NCBI GenBank assembly: GCA_019637695.1
Contig: JAHBVG010000026.1
Location: 1-64,000 of the forward strand
DNA length: 64,000 nt
DNA from: Caldilineaceae bacterium
GTDB lineage: Bacteria; Chloroflexota; Anaerolineae; Caldilineales; Caldilineaceae
Direction of reading: 5' to 3'
Shown: positions 43,357 to 55,500 of the stretch, piece by piece
Layout of the letters: every line of letters starts with the position of its first letter
How positions within the stretch are numbered: position 1 is the first letter of the stretch
Position numbers and translations under genes: made by a program
Notes under the pieces: model-generated
The model's database searches: none
Seen by the model: the letters and a program-made list of their open reading frames with translations, nothing else
Told to the model about the DNA's origin: nothing

Positions 43357-44009
43357 TAATTCTTCTCCAAAACAAAAACCGCCGTTGTCGAAAGCAGATT
43401 CTTATAGCGGCGGATGTGAACTTGTCGGCTGCCCGCCAGATAACGCTCTTCGCGGATGTGGATCTGAAGTCGTCGGCAGAGACGGACAAAATCGGTGACG
43501 GTGAACGCCTGCCAGCGTGGCACATCGTACCAATGCTGGGGCAGTTCGGGCGCTTTGGGCATGCGCCCGGTGATCAACAAATAGAGCCGAGATCGCCAAT
43601 GTCCCCAATTGGGGAAGCTGACGATAGCATAGCGCCCAACGCGCAGCATCTCGTGCAGGATCATCTGCGGGTCGTCGAGAAACGAGAGCGTCTGGCTGAG
43701 GACCACATAATCGAAGCTGTTGTCCGGGTAATCGGCCAGCCCCTCCTGCAAATTGCCCTGACGCACGCTGAGTCCTCGGCGCACACAGGCCAGCATCCCC
43801 TTTTCACTTAACTCGATGCCGCGGCCCTTTACCCCTTTTTGCTCGATCAAATAGGCCAGCAGCGCGCCATCCCCGCAGCCGAGATCAAGGACGCGGCTCC
43901 GCGCGGGAATCAGATCGGCGACGAGTTGCAGATCGGGTCGAAGAGATTGGGATATTGGATATTGGGTATTGGGTATTGGGTACTCAGGACCGGGTTGATG
44001 AGAGCGCAT
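43356..44009 (-). CDS. metW: MetW-like methyltransferase-fold protein
   Basis: A 217-residue protein that in many bacteria accompanies MetX and is needed for homoserine acylation. SRVLDLGCGDGALLAYL (38-54) is the SAM-binding motif. YVVLSQTLSFLDDPQMILHE and SFPNWGHWRSRLYLLITGRM, with ELPQHWYDVPRWQAFTVTDF, are MetW hallmarks. The family normally starts just before RPDL (residue 24 here). The preceding residues, PEYPIPNTQYPISQS, are encoded by the right-hand arm of the heptamer hairpin as transcribed. The start codon therefore lies inside the inserted element and overlaps the four-helix-bundle gene by 26 bases. No ribosome site is visible, so translation may be coupled. Confidence 0.9.
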   Translation of the reverse strand: MRSHQPGPEYPIPNTQYPISQSLRPDLQLVADLIPARSRVLDLGCGDGALLAYLIEQKGVKGRGIELSEKGMLACVRRGLSVRQGNLQEGLADYPDNSFDYVVLSQTLSFLDDPQMILHEMLRVGRYAIVSFPNWGHWRSRLYLLITGRMPKAPELPQHWYDVPRWQAFTVTDFVRLCRRLQIHIREERYLAGSRQVHIRRYKNLLSTTAVFVLEKN

Positions 44010-44532
44010 TTAAGTCATTTTGGGAAAGGATGGCATCATCCTCTATGGATGTCTGATGATCAGATGGATTTACTATATAACTGCTGCTTGTTTCGGCAAT
44101 AGAAGCAGAACTTCCACTGCTGCGTTGTTGTCGAATCATCTGAGCAAACTGGTTGAGTTGACGGCCTAAGTTGTTCAATGAAGAGGAAAACCGTTCCTCG
44201 CATTGTGAATCAAGCAGATGACGATGGACACTCCAATTGATCCAATATTTGGTTTCAAAAAGACTGCCACGGGCGTAATAAAGGAACTGCAATTTCTCGC
44301 CATAGTGATAACGCCCAAAGGCCTCGGCAATATTCGCGCCGATAGAATCTGCCGCTCTTGCCAATTGTTTGCCCACCACATCTTTGGCAAACGAATCCCA
44401 GCCAATCACCAATTGCCAGATATCATCCGCCAGTTCTTCCGCTGCCTTCAGCACACGTAAATCATCAAACTGCAAAGCCATCCCCCACCTCCCACTAACA
44501 TTACCCATTCCCCAATATCCAATACCCAATAT

Positions 44533-44542
<10 letters not shown>
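43949..44542 (-). mobile_element. IVS-like unit: heptamer arms enclosing a four-helix-bundle gene
   Basis: The arms at 43949-43982 and 44509-44542 are inverted copies matching at about 31 of 34 positions (ATTGGGT-type heptamers). Between them lies one complete four-helix-bundle gene that nearly fills the loop: its stop is 2 bases from one arm and its start 28 bases from the other. The whole unit is 594 bases. It is wedged between metX and metW, and its arms encode the last residues of MetX (AIGY) and the first of MetW. In family terms this matches intervening sequences of 23S rRNA genes, which carry the same protein family inside a terminal stem. Calling it mobile is inference. Confidence 0.6.
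43984..44481 (-). CDS. Four-helix-bundle protein (23S rRNA intervening-sequence family)
   Basis: A 165-residue protein of the S23/TIGR02436 four-helix-bundle family. LRVLKAAEELADDIWQLV is helix 1, KQLARAADSIGANIAEAFGR is the family signature (RAA-x-S-x-x-x-N-I-A-E), and KLQFLYYARGSLFETKYWIN is helix 3. The last 50 or so residues are Ser/Asp-rich and unconserved. Members are encoded within 23S rRNA intervening sequences and elsewhere, with unknown function; a distant relative, bAvd, binds nucleic acid in diversity-generating retroelements. I use the ATG at 44479-44481 with GGGAGGTG upstream. The next gene upstream is metX and downstream metW, with no metabolic link to either. Confidence 0.88.
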   Translation of the reverse strand: MALQFDDLRVLKAAEELADDIWQLVIGWDSFAKDVVGKQLARAADSIGANIAEAFGRYHYGEKLQFLYYARGSLFETKYWINWSVHRHLLDSQCEERFSSSLNNLGRQLNQFAQMIRQQRSSGSSASIAETSSSYIVNPSDHQTSIEDDAILSQNDLNALSSTRS

Positions 44543-45741
<1,199 letters not shown>

Positions 45742-45748
45742 GGTGAAT

Positions 45749-45831
45749 AGGTATTGGATATTGGATGGTATTGGATATTGGATATTGGGGAGATGCCTGT
45801 CACAAATACCCAATATCCAATACCCACTATC
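45749..45831. repeat. Heptamer-arm hairpin, ATTGGAT type (metY/metX junction)
   Basis: The left side carries GTATTGGATATTGGATG and GTATTGGATATTGGATATTGGG. The right side is CAAATACCCAATATCCAATACCCACTATC. The inner arms pair over about 20 bases with a 16-base spacer. The left copy is partly duplicated. Confidence 0.88.
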
Positions 45832-45836
45832 TGCTT

Positions 45837-47129
<1,293 letters not shown>

Positions 47130-47170
47130 GATCCCTCCTCAGGGTGTGGCGATGTTGACAAACTTCTACA

Positions 47171-47206
47171 AAAATAAACCCTCTCGCCTGGTTAGATGAG
47201 AGGGTT
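47171..47206 (-). terminator. Attenuator terminator of the SAM-I riboswitch
   Basis: AACCCTCTC pairs with GAGAGGGTT (9 pairs, 12-base loop) and is followed on the minus strand by TATTTTT. Its upstream arm contains CCTCTCATCT (47194-47203 on the other strand), the exact complement of the aptamer's closing strand. The two alternatives are mutually exclusive. Confidence 0.9.
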
Positions 47207-47269
47207 GCTTTTGATGGCTGGCCTTTTGCTCGGAATCTTCCCGCGGAGGGGGCAAGGAGCGTTGGCGCA

Positions 47270-47396
<127 letters not shown>

Positions 47397-47420
47397 ACAG
47401 ATATTTGATTGTTGTTGACG

Positions 47421-47449
47421 ACTATAGCAGTTGGTACACGGAATGTCAA
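47421..47449 (-). promoter_or_regulatory. Sigma-70-type promoter of the metY riboswitch leader
   Basis: On the minus strand TTGACA (47444-47449), exactly 17 bases, TATAGT (47421-47426). The expected start near 47414 lies about 18 bases before the aptamer. It is the best-matching promoter in the window. Confidence 0.88.
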
Positions 47450-47490
47450 AAAATTGGCGTCGCCTCCGTTTCTTGCTTCACCCTTTGGAT

Positions 47491-49056
47491 CTAGCGTTGG
47501 GTGAGAGGCAAGTAGAGCATCCAATCACTGGCGTAGATGCTGCCCAGATCGATGGCAGAGACGCTGTTATTTGGGCCGATAATCTCCAACCAATAGGTGT
47601 GCAAGATCCCGCTGGTGGCGCTTGTATCCCGGTAGGTGTAGGTATGCCCGGCAGGCTGGCCTATTCGGGCGGCGGGCAGCGAGATGAGATGGGTGCGGCT
47701 ATTGTCGCTGACCCGGTAGAGATTGAATTTGAGGATCTTGGTCTCGTTGATTGTCTGCCACTGGATCTCAACTTCGCCGGGCTGGCTGCCCAACATGAAT
47801 GTACTCACGGCGACAGCAGTCGGCGCAAAGATGACGACATCGTCCTGCGCCGATTTGGGCGGCAGCGGTCCCTGCGGCGGCGTTCCCCCTGGCCCATCGG
47901 GATCGTAGAAGGCGCCATTCACGGTGGCTGTGTTGACGGTGGCTCCATTGGGCAGAGAAGTCGTGTCTGCTTTGGCAACAAACTCAACCACCACCTCAAA
48001 GGATTCGCCTGGCTCCAGATCCCGATCGAAGCCGGTGGACGCTGCCGCTGTCAGATCGCTCCAGTTGATGCTACCATCGCTGATGTTGTCGTCGGAGTAG
48101 GGCGAACTGCCCACGTAGACCAGGAATGCAGTCTGATAGGTATCGTTCAACGGCAACTCACTGATCGTCACATTGCCAGTGTTGGTGATGCGAATGGTGA
48201 AGCTGATCATCTCCCCCGTGCGCACCGGTTCAAGGGTGTTCAACCGTTTTGTAATCTCGAAATCTGGCTCTAAGGGAATCGGCGTAGTGGTAGCCGTCGC
48301 CGTCGGTGTGGCCGTTGACGTATTTGTTGCCGTTGCTGTGGCGGTCGGCGTGTTCGTCGGTGTGTTCGTTGGGGTCGCCGTCGGCGGCACGGGCGTATTT
48401 GTTGGTGTGCGCGTGGCTGTTGATGTTGGGGTTACTGTCGGCGGCACGGGCGTCTTGGTCGGCGTATTCGTTGGGGTCGCCGTCGGCGGCACGGGTGTTC
48501 TGGTGGGTGTGCGCGTCGCCGTAGGGGTGGACGCTATAGCACAGGTGGGGCTAGGACCGGTTACAGTGCCAGAGACAAAGCCAGGGCCACCTTTCAGCGC
48601 CACTGTAATGTTTTGGGCTGCGTAGTTTCCATCTACGGTGATATAGTAGTAACGGGTTTCGCCGACAGCAAAGCCCCGGTTAAACTTCTGGCCGGTTGTG
48701 CCTGTGGTTGGGTCTGTTTTGGGATTTGCAGGGAAATTCGATGGATCGGGGGAGCCAGCCCCTGAGCTACGGCTATTGGTGTTGCTTCCATTCCAGGTGC
48801 CAGCGTCCAAAATCTTCAAACAGCCGCCCAGCGCAAAGGTGACATGGCTGATCTCTGGGTTCGCACCAGACGTTACCTTGTAGTACCAGGTTGATCGACC
48901 ACTGCTGGGCGTGTTGTATTCCACAGCAATGAAGTCAACCTGGTGGTTCCCAATGTTGACTGCTTGGATACTTGTCGCGCTGGCAATCAACAGGGCAAGC
49001 AACGTAATCAGCATTGCCCAGTTGAAGTTGCGGCGCAGTCTCAATCGCATCTGCAT
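47491..49056 (-). CDS. Secreted surface protein with Pro/Thr linker and DUF11 domain
   Basis: A 521-residue exported protein. A signal peptide covers residues 1 to about 32 ([20 protein letters not shown]). Residues 33-175 form a beta-rich domain of unknown family. About 176-262 is a TPTxTPVPPT linker of near-tandem repeats. A DUF11 domain follows ([20 protein letters not shown]). Then comes an Fn3-like segment ([20 protein letters not shown]) and the tail [12 protein letters not shown]. The last 250 residues are homologous to the ends of the two larger proteins upstream. AAGGAGAG precedes the ATG. Cell-surface attachment is inferred from the shared tail; no LPxTG motif or C-terminal membrane helix is seen. 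Confidence 0.83.
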   Translation of the reverse strand: MQMRLRLRRNFNWAMLITLLALLIASATSIQAVNIGNHQVDFIAVEYNTPSSGRSTWYYKVTSGANPEISHVTFALGGCLKILDAGTWNGSNTNSRSSGAGSPDPSNFPANPKTDPTTGTTGQKFNRGFAVGETRYYYITVDGNYAAQNITVALKGGPGFVSGTVTGPSPTCAIASTPTATRTPTRTPVPPTATPTNTPTKTPVPPTVTPTSTATRTPTNTPVPPTATPTNTPTNTPTATATATNTSTATPTATATTTPIPLEPDFEITKRLNTLEPVRTGEMISFTIRITNTGNVTISELPLNDTYQTAFLVYVGSSPYSDDNISDGSINWSDLTAAASTGFDRDLEPGESFEVVVEFVAKADTTSLPNGATVNTATVNGAFYDPDGPGGTPPQGPLPPKSAQDDVVIFAPTAVAVSTFMLGSQPGEVEIQWQTINETKILKFNLYRVSDNSRTHLISLPAARIGQPAGHTYTYRDTSATSGILHTYWLEIIGPNNSVSAIDLGSIYASDWMLYLPLTQR

Positions 49057-49208
49057 TGCTCTCTCCTTATGTTGTGCAAGTTATTGAAGATGGTTTACTA
49101 ACAATTTCAGAGAAGTGGATTCTCTTTCAACAACAGCCAAGGTTCATTGCACATCAGTGGTGTAATGGGATAGCAATCTACGCCGGAACCCAACATTCTT
49201 CATTGTCC

Positions 49209-49337
49209 AGGTTGGTAACGACTAACCCCTCCCCACCCCACCCCGTTCACAGCGAGGGAGCCGTTGGTCGTCGCAGCCCATTGTCCTCCCCCCGCAGGCG
49301 GGGGAGCTAGAGGGGGTTAGTTGTTACTTAGGTTGTC
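49209..49337. repeat. Small inverted-repeat element in the 49057-49480 gap
   Basis: The ends AGGTTGGTAACGACTAACCCC and GGGGTTAGTTGTTACTTAGG are imperfect inverted copies sharing TAAC-x-ACTAACCCC. A CTCCCCC-GCAGGC-GGGGGAG hairpin lies inside. About 129 bases with no open frame, compatible with a MITE- or REP-like unit. The rest of the 424-base gap holds no gene. Confidence 0.65.
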
Positions 49338-49480
49338 AATAGTCCACAGGGCCTACACTGACTAGTACTCAAGTACCATCGAATAGCATACCTGTATTTT
49401 TCGCTAAGCAAGCTAACAATTTCCTTGCAAATTGCAAGGAAATGCTATAGCCAAAGGTAACTTGGGCCAAACGCACGAAA

Positions 49481-49522
49481 AAAGCGGGCGAGGAGCAACT
49501 CTGGTTGCTCCTCGCCCGCTTT
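49481..49522 (-). terminator. Strong terminator after the giant surface-protein gene
   Basis: AAAGCGGGCGAGGAGCAAC pairs perfectly with GTTGCTCCTCGCCCGCTTT (19 pairs, 4-base loop), and the minus strand ends in six T. It lies 32 bases after the stop codon. Confidence 0.93.
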
Positions 49523-49553
49523 ATCAACGGGGGCAAGTTGTTAGGGGAGAGGG

Positions 49554-52500
49554 TTAGTTTGACACCCTCGGCAAGAAGAGGCGGACGCCGCCTGTGTAGA
49601 CGCTACCCAACTCCATGCTCAAGACGGATCCATCCAACTGTACGAGGTCAAGGCGATAGCTGTACCAGACGTTGACGATGACGCCGCTGTCTGTATAAGT
49701 GTAGCCCTGCCCACCTGATTGACCAGCCCGCTCGGCAGAGATGGTGGCTACCAGGGTACTCGCTTCTGCTTCAATTCGATACAGATCGAAGTATGCAATG
49801 TTGCTCTCGTCTACAGTCTGCCAGTTGACATCGACAACAGCCTCGCCCGCGGTCACCCCGTAGTCGGCGAGCAGCACTGACGTGGGGGCGATGACACCCA
49901 CGGTGGCCGTGGCTGAGCGATCCGGCAGCGGACCTTGTGGCGGCAGACCGCCAGGGCCATCAGCGTCGTAGAAGGCCCCTGTCACCAGAGCGGTATTGGT
50001 TGTCACACTGCCAGGCTGGCCGGTGGTATCGGCGATGGCGATGAAGTTGACCACTACGGAGAAGGCCGCGCCGGGAGCCAGATCCACGCCGAAGCCGTTG
50101 GGCGCTGGCGCTGTCAGATCGCTCCAGTCGATGCTGCCATCGCTGACATTGTCGTCCGAGAGCGGGGTCGCCCCTACATAGGCCAGGAAGAAGGTGGTGT
50201 ACGTATCGCGCAGCGGCAGAGTGGTCAGGGTGACATTGCCGGTATTGGTAATGCGAATGGTAAAGCTGATCGTCTCCCCAGTCCGTACGGGCGACGGTGT
50301 GTTGAGCGTCTTGGTCACCACGAAGCTGGTATCCAGAATCCTGATGGTGACGGTTGCCGTGTCGCAGATCGTCTGGTTGGGCGCAGGCAGGCAGACCTGA
50401 TAGGTGAAGCTGTCTGTGCCCGTGAAGCCAGGATTGGGTGTATAGGTGAACGTACCGTCAGTTGGATTGAAGCTATTGACTGTACCGTTCGACGGTACAG
50501 TTGTCGTTATGAAGGTGCTGCCCGGCGGGTAGGTGTCATTGACGCTCACTGTAGCCGTGATCGGCGTGTTGACCGATGTGGTGTAACTGTCATCACGGGC
50601 CTCGATGTTCAACGCTACCTCGAAGTTCTGGCCCGTCCTGTTCTGGCCCAACGTCAGGTTGACCGGGCTGATCACATTGGGGTTGCCGCCGTCGCGGTCG
50701 CCCAGGCTGCTGTAGTTGGGCAGCACGGTCTGCGCGATCCGGTAGAGACCCGGCTCCAGGTTGCTGAAGCTGTAGAAGCCAGTGATGCTGGTGGTCGCCG
50801 TCAGTGTGGCATCGTCGGCTGTGCCCAGGATGCCATCATCGCCGGCGTAGGTCAGGGTCACCGTGATACCCTGCAGCGGCGTCTCGTTGCCGTCATCGCA
50901 AGGCCCGACCCCTAGCAGGCCGCTGGGGCTGACACAGACTGTACCGCTGATGCTGCCTGGTCGCTGGTTGTAGCCGAAGTCCAGATCAGTGATGTTGCCG
51001 TTGACGGTGAACGGCGTGGAAGGCGTCTCGGTGGCCGCGTAGTCGTTGCGGGGCAGATCGTTCTCGTCCGCGTCGAGGACAGAACAGACCGCGCCCTGCG
51101 GAATACCAGCGACGCTCCAATTCCCGTTGGCGTCCGTCTGCACGCTGACGGTCCCCAATTGGGTGCAGATGACGGTCACATCCACGCCTGGGAAGCCAGG
51201 TTCGCCTGTATTCCAGTCACCATTGTTGTTCTGGTCGTTGTAGACCCGCCCGCTGATGGTGTAGACCGTGGTCGCTGCACGATACCCGAAGTCCACAGTA
51301 AGCACAGTGTTGCCACCGCTGAGCGTGGCCTTGCCCGTGTGGTCTAATGCGCCGAAGTTGTCGAAGGTCTGCACAAAGCCAGCGGGCAGGGTGGCGGTAT
51401 TGACCACGGTGATGTAGTTGCCGTCGGGCAACCCCGTGAAGAGGTAGTTGCCAGTGCCACTCGTCACCTGGGCGGCTAAGAAGGTATCGCCCCCATCCAG
51501 GACGCCATTATTGTTGTTGTCCCGGTAGAGGCTGACGGTAACGCCGCCCAGCCCCGATTCCCCAGTCTCTTGCACACCGTTGTTATTGGCGTCGTTCCAG
51601 ACGCGGTCGCCGATAGCGCCAGTATTGTCTACACCGAAGTCGAAGCGCTGCCAGCCATCCTCGCCGGCGATGGCAGTGAAGGAGAAGCTGGTGGGCGTGG
51701 TCTGCGTGCCCAGCGCCGGGTAGAGCGAAGTCACCTGGGCCGGGTTGTAGCTGATGGTGTAATCGCCCGGCGGGATCAGGAAGACTACGTTGCCGGTGGA
51801 CGAACTTACACCGGTCCGTGTCACCGGGTTGCCCAGCGTATCCGTGCCGGTGACGGTGACGGTGACGCCAGCCAGTCGTTGCTCAGCGCCCTCGAAGAGG
51901 CCGTTGCTGTCCTCATCCCAGAAGACCAGGGATTCGATGCGCGCGCCCACGAAGTAGCCGAAGTCAGCGTTCATGAAGGACATGTTGCCCGGCGCCAGCG
52001 TGACGGGAATGTTGTCGGCGGTGGTGGGAACCACATCGCGCACGCCATTGGTGACCAGACTATCCTCGTAGACATCGACGATGTATTTGCCCGGCGGCAG
52101 GTTCGGGATCAGATAGTAGCCGTTGGCGTTGGTGAAGACACGCAGGATCTCAAAGTCCCCGGCCACCAGATCCAGCACACCGTCGCCGTCCTTGTCGAAG
52201 TAGAGCTGGACACGGGCATTGAAGATCCCGCGGTTGGCCGCCTCGTCCTGCACACCATTGAGGTTGTCATCCCACCAGACGTAATCGCCGATGGAGCCAG
52301 ACCAGTTGTAGCCAAAGTCCACCGTATCCACCACCGTGGAATCGGTCGCCAACGTGACCAGGGCCACATGGGGCGTGCCGACGCCGTCGAGATCATAGGT
52401 GGGCGTCATCACGCTGCCCAGGCTGAATGTGCCGCTGGCATAAGGGCTGGTGATCTGGCTGCTGGTGTTCACCGTCACCCGATAGTTGTCGGCAATCAGC

Positions 52501-55500
52501 CCGGTGAAGGTGTACTTGCCGCTAGCATCGGTGGTTGTGGATGACAGAGTCGTCCACACGCCGTTGATGTCGATCTGCAACGTTACCGTGATGTTACGAA
52601 TGCCTAATTCGCCGGCATCCTGGATGCCGTTGTTGTTGGCGTCCAGCCAGATGGTGTCGCCGATGCGGCCTGTGCCCGCTGGCTTGAGACCGAAGTCGGC
52701 ATCGTCGAATTGCTGGCCGCTCGCCAGGTTGACGCTCAGCACCTGTGATGTGGTGGGGATATAGCCCGCCGGATAGGTGGATGGGTCTGTGCGCACAATG
52801 TAGGTGCCTGCGCCCAGATTAAAGATGCGGTACGCGCCCAGCGCATCGGTGATGGCATTGGGTTCGCCAACATCCCAAACCCCGTTGTTGTTGCTGTCGA
52901 TGTAGACGCGCACGCCAGCCAGCCCGGCTTCACCCACATTCTGGATGCCATTGCCGTCGGTATCGTTCCAGACGCGGTCGCCGATGCTGCCTGTGGTACC
53001 GGTCTGCGTCGTGTTGCTGGGGAAGGTATTGGGCGCAGAACTGACGATCACCAGTAGCCCCGTGTTGCGGATCACCGGTGGCGGTGAACCGGTCACCGTG
53101 GCGCGGAAGGAAAGGATCGGGCTGACCAGCACGCTGCGCGAGATCGCCGCCGGGAAGGCAGTCGGCCCTGCGCCGGTGCCACTGGCGCTGAAGCGCAGGC
53201 TGGAAGGTGTGGTGCTGCCCGCCACGGTACAGACCCAGCGGTAGCGCACATCGTCGCCGATATTGGTAGCGTTGTTGTCCGCTGTCACCAACACCGGCCC
53301 AGTGAGTACACTGCACGAGGCTCCGCCCGTGGGCGTGATGGTGAGCGAGCTGGCAACGACGTTGGTAACAGCCGCGGTAGATTGCAGCCGCAATTCTATT
53401 GTCACCTGATCGCCCGTCGCAGCCAGGCTGGGGAGGGCGGTCAGCGTGGTGAAGCGCCCCTGTGGGTTGACGCCGGCATCATAGACCAGCGATCCACCCT
53501 GGCCCACATTGCTGGGGAAGTTAGCTGCTGCCAGCACCGTCCACGTATTGGTGGCGATGGTGTAGCGCCAGAAGGCTTTGGTCTTGCCTTGCAAGGCATA
53601 GATGAAGGCGCCATCGGTGGTCAGCGCGCCGCCGTCGCCCACGTTGCCAGGGGCCAGGGCCAAAGCCGACCAGGTGTTGTTGGCAATGTCATAGCGCCAG
53701 AAATCGCGCTTGCCATCCCCGCGGAAGGCGTAGATGAAGTTGCCCACACGGGTCAGCGCGCCGCCCCATTTGACATTGGCTGGGGTCGAGGCCAGAGTTG
53801 TCCAGGTGTCCGAACCGACGTTGTAGCGCCAGAACCCGGTCTTGCCATCACCTTGCAGCACATAAAGATTGGTGCCATCGGTGGTAATCGCCCCACCCTG
53901 TTTGACGTTGGCCGGCGTAACGGCCAGGACCGTCCAGGTATTGGTCGCAATGTTGTAGCGGCGGAAGCGGTTGCTGTTGCCCAACACGGCATAGACATAC
54001 TCGGTGCCACGTACGTTGAGATACTGGATGCCGCCGCCCTCGTTGAAGTTGTCTGAGGCGTTGGCTAACGCTGTCCACGTATCGGTGGTAATGTTGTAGC
54101 GGAAGAAGCGGTTGGCGTTGCCTTCACTGGCATAGAGGATGCCACTGCCGGCGTTGGTCAGTGCGCCGCCTTTTTCGGTGCCGTTGGTGGTCTGCGCCCT
54201 GGCCGTCCACGCGCCGCTGGTAGTGCCATACTTTGAGAAGTCTCTTTTGTTGGCGCCAGCCAGTGCATAGACGCCTGGCGTGTAGCCGCTGACAATCGTC
54301 TCGCCCGGCACGCCAGGAATGTTTGTCCCCAGGTTCCAGGTGACCACATTGGGGCCGCCATGCGGCGCAGCCAGCACGCTGCGCGAGGTGGCCTCAGGCC
54401 AGCTATAGGTCCCCAGTACATTTTCTGCGCCTGCCGAGAAGACATATTCGCCAGTGCTGCTCAGGGTACAGGTCCATGTAAAGTTCTGACCGGTATTGGC
54501 AGATAGATTGGCGCTGGCTGGGGTGGGACCGGTACAGACGCCCACGCCGCCATTCACCACCAACTCGGTGGGCGTAACCGTTGTCACCGCCACGCTGCTG
54601 GTAATGCGCTGGGTCACGGTGACAACGCCGCCCAGGTTGACAAAGGTGGGCGTCACGGTGAAGGAGCTTCTCAGCGCCGTTGTGCCCAGAGGTCCGCCTT
54701 CCAGATCCTCCCCGTTTTCCGCGGCCAGAGGCATATACGCTCCAAAGACGCCACCCGCGTTGGCGCTGCCCGCCACATAGGTGGTTCCCGTTGGCAGCGG
54801 ATCGATGACGCGCACATTCTCCAACAGATCGGTAGTGGGGTAGACCGGCTTGAGGGTGAAGGTCAGCACCGTGCCTGCTGTGGCCGAGGCTGTATTCACC
54901 GTCTTGGTCAACCGCGGGGTGAAGGGGAAATCGGCGTCCAGATAGTTTTGACCCGCCGTCAGCATCACTTCAAACTGCTCAACGCTGGCAAAGAGATTGA
55001 GCGGCAGATCCGGATCGGCTGTATCGACAACCACGGTATAGTTGCCCGGCCCCAGATTGTTGAAGAGATAGCTACCATCCGGTCCCGAAACCGTGGTGCG
55101 GAAAGGCTCGCCGTCGCGCAGCAGCGTCACTGTAATATTGGCAAGCGGCGCGTCGCCGCTGTCATAGATACCGTTGCCGTTGTTGTCGATGAAGACCTGG
55201 TCTCCGATAGAACTGGGCGCAGTGCGCCAGAAACCGAAATCGTTGTCCAGATCGCTGCCCGTCAAGTTGGGCGAGGCGATGATCTCCGGCGTACTCAGTT
55301 GGAAGGGCGTGTTGGCCCCATACTTGATGTTGAAAAAGGCCTGGATATCGGAATCGGTACGGTCCACACGCACCAGATAGTTGAAGCCTGTGGCCAGATT
55401 GTTGAAGAAGTAATCGCCGCTGCCGTTGCTCTGGGTGGTGGCCACCAATGCATCGCCGGCGTCGATCACGCCATTGTTGTTGCCGTCCTCATAGAGCCAG

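Noticed and set aside
48173-48625. Val/Gly-rich plus-strand open frame with VFVGV repeats
   Set aside because: It is the antisense reading of the TPTxTPVPPT linker in the 521-residue surface protein.
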